Below, piece after piece: positions 1 through 5,122 of a stretch of DNA of 5,122 nucleotides; positions within the stretch are counted from its first letter, which is position 1, and each line of letters starts with the position of its first letter. Under the pieces are notes generated by a model. The model saw nothing but the letters and a program-made list of their open reading frames with translations, had not been told where the DNA came from and ran no database searches. Origin of the DNA: CAJQQY01 sp964352225 (GTDB lineage Bacteria; Bacteroidota; Bacteroidia; Chitinophagales; Saprospiraceae); contig CAYGRM010000444.1 in NCBI GenBank assembly GCA_964352225.1, positions 1-5,122 of the forward strand. The letters are read 5' to 3'. The position numbers and the translations under genes are program-made.

Positions 1-1
1 C

Positions 2-1063
2 TTCTGGAGTTCACAGTCAATGGGCGTTGGTCATTTTGCTAAAGAAGCAGAAAAGATGGCCTTTTCGAATGGAGATTTGGTCACCGCATTATTGGAACAA
101 AAAGAAGGAATTGCTGCGCAAGAATTAGCAAAATCAGGTCCAGAAAAATCTATCGATGTTTTGATGGGAAAAGATAAATATGAAAATAAAGGTAAAGCAA
201 CTCGAACTTATGATGTAGCGGACAAAGGTATTTTGTGGGGCTGGGAAGTGTCTGGATATGTTTGGACAAAAGCGATTTCAGCAGGTGCATTCTTAGTTCC
301 ATTTTTAGCATGGGCATTTGGATTTGCAGAAGTAGATCCGATGGTACTTTGGGCTGGATTGGGATTAGGTGTTTTCTTTTTAGCTGCGACGGGCGTTTTA
401 TTAATTATGGATTTAGATCAGCCAAAAAGATTCTTATTTGTTTTACTTCGTCCTCATTGGGGATCATGGTTAGTGAAAGGTGGTTATGCTATTACCATTT
501 ATGGTGGTTTATTGACCATTTTGGGTGCAGTAATTTGGTTTGGTTGGACAGCCATCCAAACACCGGTGATGTGGTTAACCGCCATTACTGCGGTAGTGGT
601 AGCGATTTATACTGCGTTCCTTTTTGCGCAAGCGAAAGGACGAGATTTTTGGCAAAGCCCAGGGTTGGCGATTCATATGTTAGTGCATAGTTTTATGGCA
701 GGTGCTGCGATCTTTGGTATCCTTTCTTTGTTTGTGGAAAATGGAGCTAACTGGTTACCATTTTTGAAATATGTAATGTTAGTAGGAGTGGTCGTAAATC
801 TATTTACCATGTTGATGGAGTTGACGATGACACATCCAACTAATGATGCCAAGCGAACCGTTGATATGATTTTAAAAGGACGATACAAAAATAAATTCTG
901 GGGAGGCGTATTGCTTTTAGGAAATGTAATTCCATTGTTATTATTATTATTTGGAGGTGGCGGAACAATGATTTTAGCTGCAGCAGGAGTAGCGGTATTA
1001 ATTGGAATTTGGTTTACAGAAGATATTTGGGTGGAAGCGCCACAGAGAATTCCTTTAAGTTAA
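2..1063 (+). CDS. NrfD/PsrC-type membrane subunit of a molybdoenzyme complex, 5' end outside window (probable ferredoxin-NrfD fusion)
   Basis: Integral membrane subunit expected to pass electrons between the quinone pool and an iron-sulfur/molybdopterin partner. Numbering from the first ATG in the window (position 20), residues 1-70 are hydrophilic. About eight hydrophobic helices follow, near 80-102, 108-130, 151-175, 183-203, 216-238, 248-266, 293-312 and 314-332. NrfD-like landmarks are DLDQPKRF (131-138) after helix 2, RPHWGSW (144-150) before helix 3, and a charged loop HPTNDAKR (272-279). The frame stays open upstream to the window edge (FWSSQS precedes the ATG). A long soluble prefix ending in TYDV..WGW is what I would expect at the junction of a 4Fe-4S ferredoxin domain fused to NrfD, so I treat the gene as 5'-partial. 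Alternatively, the ATG at 20 could be a true start, since GGAG lies at 6-9. No cysteines are visible, so the cluster domain itself is not seen. It lies 108 bp upstream of the molybdopterin subunit gene, probably in one operon. The family call is strong; the fusion is inferred. Confidence 0.85.
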   Translation, partial: FWSSQSMGVGHFAKEAEKMAFSNGDLVTALLEQKEGIAAQELAKSGPEKSIDVLMGKDKYENKGKATRTYDVADKGILWGWEVSGYVWTKAISAGAFLVPFLAWAFGFAEVDPMVLWAGLGLGVFFLAATGVLLIMDLDQPKRFLFVLLRPHWGSWLVKGGYAITIYGGLLTILGAVIWFGWTAIQTPVMWLTAITAVVVAIYTAFLFAQAKGRDFWQSPGLAIHMLVHSFMAGAAIFGILSLFVENGANWLPFLKYVMLVGVVVNLFTMLMELTMTHPTNDAKRTVDMILKGRYKNKFWGGVLLLGNVIPLLLLLFGGGGTMILAAAGVAVLIGIWFTEDIWVEAPQRIPLS

Positions 1064-1068
1064 AATTC

Positions 1069-1155
1069 GCCGCTGACTTTTTATGACTTATATGACCTTC
1101 CGCTGACATGATGTTAGTCTGTGAAAAGTCATAATAGTAATAAAAAGTCAGCGGC
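1069..1155. repeat. 87-bp imperfect palindrome between the membrane and catalytic subunit genes
   Basis: The outer arms 1069-1084 (gccgctgacttttta plus t) and 1140-1155 are perfectly complementary over 16 bp. After an offset the pairing resumes with tatgactt (1082-1089) against aagtcata (1126-1133). A small inner stem is possible between ctgaca (1103-1108) and tgttag (1112-1117). The word ccgctgac occurs twice on the + strand (1071-1077 region and 1100-1107) and once inverted at the right end. No T-run follows on either strand, so it is not a simple intrinsic terminator. It could be a REP/MITE-like element or an RNA processing or stability structure in a shared transcript. Its sequence is unrelated to the ggtatc palindromes further right. 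Confidence 0.8.
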
Positions 1156-1171
1156 AAAAAAAAAATAAAAC
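1156..1171 (+). promoter_or_regulatory. A-rich translation leader of the molybdopterin subunit gene, no Shine-Dalgarno
   Basis: The 16 bases directly before ATG 1172 are almost all A, with no GGAG-like element. An in-frame TAA at 1166-1168 leaves ATG 1172 as the first possible start. A-rich leaders in place of Shine-Dalgarno sequences are typical of Bacteroidota; the functional role here is inferred. Confidence 0.45.
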
Positions 1172-4066
1172 ATGACAAAGCACAAACCGTCATTAATCGA
1201 ACGCATCGCCGAAAAGATCGGCTTAATTCAAAACCTTCATGAGGAGGACAATCAAGCTCCTTTGGAAAGCCTAACCGAACCTGGACAACTAACTAGTTTT
1301 CCACCGATCGAAGAATGGGACAACTGGACAGAATACGAAGCCACCGAGCATCCCAAAAAAGTCAAAAAGAACTACACCATAGTTCCCACAACTTGTTTCA
1401 ATTGCGAAAGTGCCTGTGGTCTAACTGCCTACGTTGATAAAGATTCCAACGAAATCCGAAAATTTGAAGGAAACCCCTATCATCCTGGCAGTCGTGGAAG
1501 AAACTGCGCCAAAGGGCCAGCGACCATTAATCAAATCACCGACCCAGATCGAATTTTATATCCATTAAAAAGAGCAGGGAAAAGAGGCGAAGGAAAATGG
1601 GATAGAGTCACTTGGGACGAAGTACTCGATGACATCGCAGGTCGAATGCGAAAAGCGATTCAAGAAGATCGTCACAACCAAATTGCTTATCACGTAGGCC
1701 GTCCAGGGCATGAAGGATATGCCAATCGAGTGATCCAAGCATGGGGAGTTGATGGCCATAATTCACATACCAATATTTGTTCGTCAGGAGCAAGACTAGG
1801 TTATAATGTGTGGTACGGATATGATCGACCATCTCCAGATCATGCCAATGCAAAGTTCATTTTATTGATTTCTGCGCACTTGGAAAGTGGACATTACTTT
1901 AATCCACATGCCCAACGAATCATCGAAGCAAAAATGAAAGGGGCGAAATTGGCGACGATGGATCCACGTCTTTCCAATACCGCAAGTATGTCTGATTATT
2001 GGATGCCGTCCTACCCAGGAACGGAAGCAGCAGTCTTGTTGGCGATGGCAAAAATAATTTTGGAAGAAGGATTATACAATCGACCATTTTTAGAAAACTG
2101 GACAAACTGGGAAACTTATTTGGAAAAAAGACATCCCAACACACCAGTTACTTTTGAAAATTATATTGAAAAAATGACGGGCGAGTACGCGGAGTACACA
2201 CCCGAAATGGCAGAAGAAGAAAGTGGCGTCAAAGCAGAAATGATTCGCGAGTGCGCCATCAAAATAGGAGAAGCAGGAGAGAAGTTCGCCACCCATAATT
2301 GGCGAAGTGCTGCAAGTGGAAACCTAGGCGGGTGGTGTGTTTCACGTTGTTTACATTTCTTAAATGTCTTGACGGGAAGTGTCGGAACAGTCGGTGGAAC
2401 TTCGCCAAATAGTTGGAATAAATTTTCTCCAAAATTTCACTCTACTCCTCCAGGACAAAAGTTTTGGAACAGTATGCATTTCCCCAATGAGTATCCATTG
2501 GCGATGTTTGAAATGAGTTTCTTATTGCCGCATTTCTTAAAAGAGGGTAGAGGTAAAATGGATGTTTATTTCTCCAGAGTGTTTAATCCGGTGTGGACTT
2601 ACCCTGATGGATTTAGTTGGATGGAAGCATATTTGGATGAAGAGAAATTTGGTTTACATGCTGCGATGACGCCAACTTGGAATGAGACGGCATTCTTTGC
2701 AGATTATGTTTTGCCGATGGGACACTCTGCCGAGCGGCATGATTTAAATAGTTATGCGACACACTCAGGAATGTGGATTGCCTTCCGTCAACCTGTGTTG
2801 CGAGAAGCGGCACGACGAGCAGGTAAGCCAGTAGAATTTACCTACGAATCCAATCCTGGAGAAGTTTGGGAAGAAGATGAATTTTGGATTGAGTTGAGTT
2901 GGCGAATTGATCCTGATGGAAGTTTGGGTATTCGTAAATATTTTGAGTCACCTTACCGTCCCGGCCAAAAAATTAATATCGACGAGTACTATCAATACAT
3001 TTTTGAAAATACCAAAGGACTGCCTGCCGCTGCCAAAAAAGAAGGATTGACCGAGTTGGATTATATGAAAAAACACGGTGCATTTGAAGTGGAAAAACAT
3101 AGTTATTCCAAACATGAATTTACTTTGTCGAAAGAACAATTGGAAGGCGCAGTCGTGGATGAAAAATCAAAAGTGATTCGCAAAAATGGAAAGGACATTG
3201 GAGTGATGGTAAATGACACGCCTTATGTTGGTTTCCCAACACCGAGTAGAAAGAATGAATTTTACTCGCAGACCTTGGCGGATTGGAATTGGGAAGAATA
3301 TGCGATTCCAACTTATATCAAGAGCCATATACACAACGAGAAATTGGACAAAGAGAAAGGCGAATACGTTTTGCTCCCGACTTTCCGATTGCCGACTTTG
3401 ATTCACTCTCGTTCTGGAAATGCCAAATGGCTGATGGAAATTGCGAACCGAAATCCCATCTGGATGCACCCTGATGATGCCCAACGTTGGGGATTCAAAA
3501 CAGGTGATACCGTTCGATTAAATACCGACATCGGATATTTTATCGACAAAGTTTGGGTAACGCAGGGAATGAAACCTGGCGTGGTGGCGTGCTCACATCA
3601 CCTTGGTCGATGGAGACGAAAACAAGATGAAGGAAACCGTTGGGCAACCAACACGGTCAATATCGAAAACGATGGCAAAGGTGGTTGGAAAATGAAAACG
3701 ACTTCAGGCGTTCGACCTTTCGATAGTGATGATAAGGATAGTAAACGGATCTTCTGGTCAGACGGCGGTGTGCATCAAAATATTACGCATGCGGTTCACC
3801 CTGACCCGATTTCGGGAATGCATTGTTGGCATCAACGGGTACGGATAGAGCGACCGCATGAGGGAGATAAGTATGGAGATATTTTCGTGGATACTAATAA
3901 GTCGCATGAGAATTATAAGGAGTGGTTAAAGATGACGAGACCTGCAGATCAGCCTGATGGATTGAGGAGGCCGTTATGGTTTAAACGTCCGTTGAAGCCT
4001 GATACTAAGGCTTACTACCTTGATAATATGGATGAGAATGGGAGAGTGAAGAAGGAGTTGGATTAA
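1172..4066 (+). CDS. Molybdopterin-dependent oxidoreductase catalytic subunit with N-terminal [4Fe-4S] site (DMSO reductase family)
   Basis: Catalytic subunit expected to bind bis-MGD molybdenum (or tungsten) and one [4Fe-4S] cluster, and to exchange electrons with the NrfD-type subunit encoded just upstream. Cluster ligands are C75, C78, C82 and C112 (CX2CX3CX29C), with K114 shortly after. The molybdopterin domain follows from about 120. In NICSSGAR (201-208), C203 sits where this family carries its metal ligand, suggesting cysteine coordination. The substrate-side region runs through about 690. A C-terminal molybdopterin-dinucleotide-binding domain spans about 730-900 and includes the striking ACSHHLGRWRRK (806-817). 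At 964 residues it is within the range of large family members. The N-terminus has no twin-arginine or other signal peptide, so it is either cytoplasmic or exported with a partner. The general look suggests the clade holding phenylacetyl-CoA oxidoreductase (PadB) and respiratory arsenate reductase relatives, but I cannot assign a substrate. The last ~75 codons (from about 3840) switch to GAG/AAG and are partly duplicated at 4953-5067. Confidence 0.93.
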   Translation: MTKHKPSLIERIAEKIGLIQNLHEEDNQAPLESLTEPGQLTSFPPIEEWDNWTEYEATEHPKKVKKNYTIVPTTCFNCESACGLTAYVDKDSNEIRKFEGNPYHPGSRGRNCAKGPATINQITDPDRILYPLKRAGKRGEGKWDRVTWDEVLDDIAGRMRKAIQEDRHNQIAYHVGRPGHEGYANRVIQAWGVDGHNSHTNICSSGARLGYNVWYGYDRPSPDHANAKFILLISAHLESGHYFNPHAQRIIEAKMKGAKLATMDPRLSNTASMSDYWMPSYPGTEAAVLLAMAKIILEEGLYNRPFLENWTNWETYLEKRHPNTPVTFENYIEKMTGEYAEYTPEMAEEESGVKAEMIRECAIKIGEAGEKFATHNWRSAASGNLGGWCVSRCLHFLNVLTGSVGTVGGTSPNSWNKFSPKFHSTPPGQKFWNSMHFPNEYPLAMFEMSFLLPHFLKEGRGKMDVYFSRVFNPVWTYPDGFSWMEAYLDEEKFGLHAAMTPTWNETAFFADYVLPMGHSAERHDLNSYATHSGMWIAFRQPVLREAARRAGKPVEFTYESNPGEVWEEDEFWIELSWRIDPDGSLGIRKYFESPYRPGQKINIDEYYQYIFENTKGLPAAAKKEGLTELDYMKKHGAFEVEKHSYSKHEFTLSKEQLEGAVVDEKSKVIRKNGKDIGVMVNDTPYVGFPTPSRKNEFYSQTLADWNWEEYAIPTYIKSHIHNEKLDKEKGEYVLLPTFRLPTLIHSRSGNAKWLMEIANRNPIWMHPDDAQRWGFKTGDTVRLNTDIGYFIDKVWVTQGMKPGVVACSHHLGRWRRKQDEGNRWATNTVNIENDGKGGWKMKTTSGVRPFDSDDKDSKRIFWSDGGVHQNITHAVHPDPISGMHCWHQRVRIERPHEGDKYGDIFVDTNKSHENYKEWLKMTRPADQPDGLRRPLWFKRPLKPDTKAYYLDNMDENGRVKKELD
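3915..4029 (+). repeat. Copy A of a 115-bp direct repeat (3' end of the molybdopterin gene)
   Basis: This stretch of the coding sequence (about residues 915-953) recurs at 4953-5067 with a constant offset of 1038 bases, no gaps and 9 mismatches (about 92 % identity). Identity stops sharply after gataatat on the right. On the left it fades at the TAA/TTA just before ataaggag. The two copies bracket the RAYT/palindrome unit. Confidence 0.93.
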
Positions 4067-4075
4067 AGTTGCTAC

Positions 4076-4108
4076 AGGTATCGGATACCTTGAAGGTATC
4101 CGATACCT
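4076..4108. repeat. 33-bp REP-like palindrome, copy 1
   Basis: The arms 4076-4091 and 4093-4108 are perfect 16-bp inverse complements around a single G at 4092. Each arm contains the 13-mer ggtatcggatacc or its complement, itself a near-palindrome (ggtatc, one base, gataccc-type half). It begins 9 bases after the stop codon of the molybdopterin gene and is the exact reverse complement of copy 2. It is followed by A-rich rather than T-rich sequence, so it is not a canonical intrinsic terminator for + strand transcripts. Confidence 0.95.
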
Positions 4109-4205
4109 AATTAAAAAAAATAAATACTAAAAATTAAAACCTATCCAATCCCAATTAATATTTCAATTTAATTAGTATTTTGTTTTCCTACAAAAACGTT
4201 GCTCT
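4109..4205 (+). other. AT-rich leader of the RAYT gene with a possible weak stem
   Basis: This 97-base stretch has no gene and no Bacteroidota-type promoter match (TTTG / TAnnTTTG) that I can find. It can form an AT-rich imperfect stem: aaatactaa (4122-4130) against ttagtattt (4172-4180), extended by aaatt (4131-4135) against aattt (4165-4169) with a two-base bulge. In sequence this AT-rich such pairing can arise by chance. Confidence 0.3.
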
Positions 4206-4898
4206 ATGGGAAAACATAACTATTGGGAAAAACTCCATCCAGGTAATTGCTATCATATTTACAATCATGCAGTAGGTATTGAGAATTTATTTAAAATACC
4301 TCGTAACTATATTTATTTTTTGGAAAAATGGGATAAGTATATTAGTCCTTATTTTGCCAATTATGCCTTTTGTTTAATGCCCAACCATTTTCATTTTTTA
4401 TGTAAAGCCAAACCGATATCAGAAGAACTCAAGAATAAAATCGCTGTTGAGGGTACTAAGCGAGGTTTAGCTTTTCTTTCAGGAGAGGTGCCTATAAATG
4501 TTTTTTACGAAAGTCAATTTGCGAGTCTTTTCAAAAGTTACACCCATGCAATAAATAAACAAGAAAAAAATAGATTTGGAGGTCTTTTCAAAGCGAAGTT
4601 TAGACGAACTTTAGTTTCCAATCGAGAGGAGTTTATGTATTACTTATGCTATATTCATCATAATCCTATTCATCATGATTTGGCAATATATTATAACAGT
4701 TGGAAAAATACTTCTTATCATGCTTATCTGGAACAGGTATCGGATACCTTCAAGGTATCCGATACCTCAAAGCCTAAACTCTCCATTTCTTCAACATTGA
4801 AATTATTTATAACTAAAGAAGATATTTTCGGATTAGAAGGATTTAAAAAAGAACATCAACGTTTTAAAAATGATTTTACCAAAAGGGAAAAAATGTAA
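4206..4898 (+). CDS. REP-associated tyrosine transposase (RAYT), HUH/Y1 (IS200-like) superfamily
   Basis: Predicted single-strand DNA endonuclease that would cut and rejoin DNA at palindromic REP sequences, via a covalent tyrosine-DNA intermediate. The N-terminal part has the RAYT-like CYHIYNHA (15-22). The metal-binding HUH motif is H61-F62-H63 in LMPNHFHFL (57-65). NRFGGLFKAKFRR (122-134) precedes the helix with the probable catalytic tyrosine, Y149 in CYIHHNP (148-154). The C-terminal part ends with a basic tail. At 230 residues it is a normal length for a RAYT. ATG 4206 is the first ATG after the in-frame stop at 4173-4175; no Shine-Dalgarno is visible. Residues 178-188 (VSDTFKVSDTS) are encoded by a complete copy of the 33-bp palindrome that also flanks the gene. 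This insert lies after the conserved-looking SYHAYL (170-175), in what should be a linker well past the catalytic residues, so the enzyme may remain active. The family call is firm; activity on these palindromes is inferred. Confidence 0.92.
   Translation: MGKHNYWEKLHPGNCYHIYNHAVGIENLFKIPRNYIYFLEKWDKYISPYFANYAFCLMPNHFHFLCKAKPISEELKNKIAVEGTKRGLAFLSGEVPINVFYESQFASLFKSYTHAINKQEKNRFGGLFKAKFRRTLVSNREEFMYYLCYIHHNPIHHDLAIYYNSWKNTSYHAYLEQVSDTFKVSDTSKPKLSISSTLKLFITKEDIFGLEGFKKEHQRFKNDFTKREKM
4735..4767. repeat. 33-bp REP-like palindrome, copy 2, inside the RAYT reading frame
   Basis: Perfect 16-bp arms (4735-4750 and 4752-4767) flank a central C. The sequence is the exact reverse complement of copy 1. 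Its length is 11 codons, so it does not shift the frame. Read in the gene's frame it gives the doubled peptide VSDT-FK-VSDT. All three forward frames through this copy are free of stops. Confidence 0.95.
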
Positions 4899-4916
4899 TA
4901 ATTGTTAAGTAGGTAT

Positions 4917-4949
4917 AGGTATCGGATACCTCAAAGGTATCCGATACCT
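4917..4949. repeat. 33-bp REP-like palindrome, copy 3, downstream of the RAYT gene
   Basis: The 15-bp arms aggtatcggatacct (4917-4931) and aggtatccgatacct (4935-4949) are perfect inverse complements around caa. It differs from the other copies only in the five central bases (tcaaa, against ttgaa in copy 1 and ttcaa in copy 2). An extra half-word aggtat sits directly before it at 4911-4916. Its right edge is 3 bases from the start of the duplicated molybdopterin-gene tail. Confidence 0.95.
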
Positions 4950-4952
4950 GTA

Positions 4953-5110
4953 ATAAGGAGTGGTTAAAAATGACGAGACCTGCGGATCAGCCTGATGGGT
5001 TGAGGAGGCCGTTATGGTTTAAACGTCCATTGAAGTCGGATAAGAAAGCTTACTACCTTGATAATATTATGCTTACCCCCATTATTAAACCACAGGAGTT
5101 ATATATTTAG
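4953..5110 (+). pseudogene. Second, truncated copy of the molybdopterin gene 3' end
   Basis: Bases 4953-5067 repeat 3915-4029 with about 92 % identity. In the matching frame they read KEWLKMTRPADQ onward to YYLDN, and the frame then runs through unrelated sequence to a TAG at 5108-5110. The last residues of the intact protein (MDENGRVKKELD) are replaced. A frame stop (TAG 4916-4918) lies upstream, so no N-terminal part of the enzyme is present. An ATG at 4970 could give a 46-residue peptide, but nothing suggests a function. Most differences from the intact copy are silent; only two codons change the residue (P to S, T to K). That fits descent from another working allele or paralog better than simple decay after duplication. 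Confidence 0.8.
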
Positions 5111-5122
5111 TTTTTTCGAATT
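5068..5122. other. Unassigned sequence at the window edge
   Basis: Past the abrupt end of the 115-bp repeat the sequence resembles nothing else in the window. Apart from the tail end of the small open frame that stops at 5110, I see no gene, hairpin or promoter here. Confidence 0.4.

Larger units (their letters stand above)
4076..4949 (+). mobile_element. RAYT gene with flanking REP-like palindromes (candidate REPtron-type unit)
   Basis: An 874-bp unit runs from the left edge of palindrome copy 1 to the right edge of copy 3 and holds a single gene, the RAYT. In known systems (TnpA-REP of enterobacteria and pseudomonads) RAYT genes are flanked by inverted REP sequences that the protein recognises. 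The arrangement here matches that plan, but the palindrome sequence is not one I recognise. No target-site duplication is expected for an HUH/Y1 enzyme. The unit lies exactly between two copies of the 3' end of the molybdopterin gene. The outer boundaries are inferred from the palindromes and could lie a few bases away. Confidence 0.72.

Noticed and set aside
1061..1170. Target-site duplication TAAAA flanking the 87-bp palindrome
   Set aside because: The two TAAAA words (1061-1065 and 1166-1170) lie 3 and 10 bases from the palindrome edges in A-rich sequence, so the match is expected by chance.
3167..3484. 105-codon open frame on the minus strand within the molybdopterin gene
   Set aside because: It lies wholly opposite a strongly supported coding sequence and resembles no protein family; it is a frame shadow.
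4076..4108. Intrinsic terminator after the molybdopterin gene
   Set aside because: The stem is strong, but A-rich sequence follows instead of a T-run, there is only a one-base centre, and identical palindromes occur inside a coding sequence and further downstream. A repeat element explains all three.
4173..4190. Promoter for the RAYT gene around tagtattttg
   Set aside because: The spacing does not fit the Bacteroidota TAnnTTTG element, and no TTTG lies about 19 bases upstream.
4076..4949. CRISPR array, because of several similar repeats
   Set aside because: There are only three repeats, with irregular spacing of several hundred and about 150 bases, one within a gene and in opposite relative orientation.
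4970..5110. Small independent gene of 46 codons
   Set aside because: Its first two thirds are a copy of the molybdopterin protein's C-terminal tail and the rest is unrelated read-through, so it is best described as a gene fragment.

Overview
The window looks like a chromosomal segment of a low-GC Bacteroidota bacterium. Three things point that way: A-rich leaders instead of Shine-Dalgarno sequences in front of the genes, AT-rich codon use (mostly GAA/AAA), and a transposase-like protein that reads like a Bacteroidota RAYT. The phylum call is inference. No rRNA or other marker gene is present.

Layout, all on the + strand. (1) 2-1063 is the 3' part of a gene for an eight-helix NrfD/PsrC-type quinol-interacting membrane subunit. 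It is probably the C-terminal half of a fused ferredoxin-NrfD protein whose start lies outside the window. (2) 1069-1155 is an 87-bp imperfect palindrome filling most of the gap between genes. (3) 1172-4066 encodes a complete 964-residue molybdopterin (DMSO-reductase family) catalytic subunit with an N-terminal [4Fe-4S] site. Together these genes would form a membrane-bound molybdoenzyme exchanging electrons with the quinone pool; the substrate cannot be read from the sequence. (4) 4076-4949 is a compact unit made of a 230-residue REP-associated tyrosine transposase (RAYT, HUH/Y1 family) and three copies of a near-perfect 33-bp palindrome: one upstream of the gene, one inside its reading frame and one downstream. 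(5) 4953-5067 is a 92 % identical second copy of the 3' end of the molybdopterin gene, followed by unrecognised sequence to the window edge.

The most interesting part is the right-hand 1.2 kb. A RAYT gene is bracketed by its presumed REP-like palindromes and carries one of them in frame, as 11 extra codons. The whole unit sits between two copies of the tail of the neighbouring molybdopterin gene. The tail also has codon choices (GAG/AAG) unlike the rest of that gene, which hints at recombination or gene conversion at this spot.
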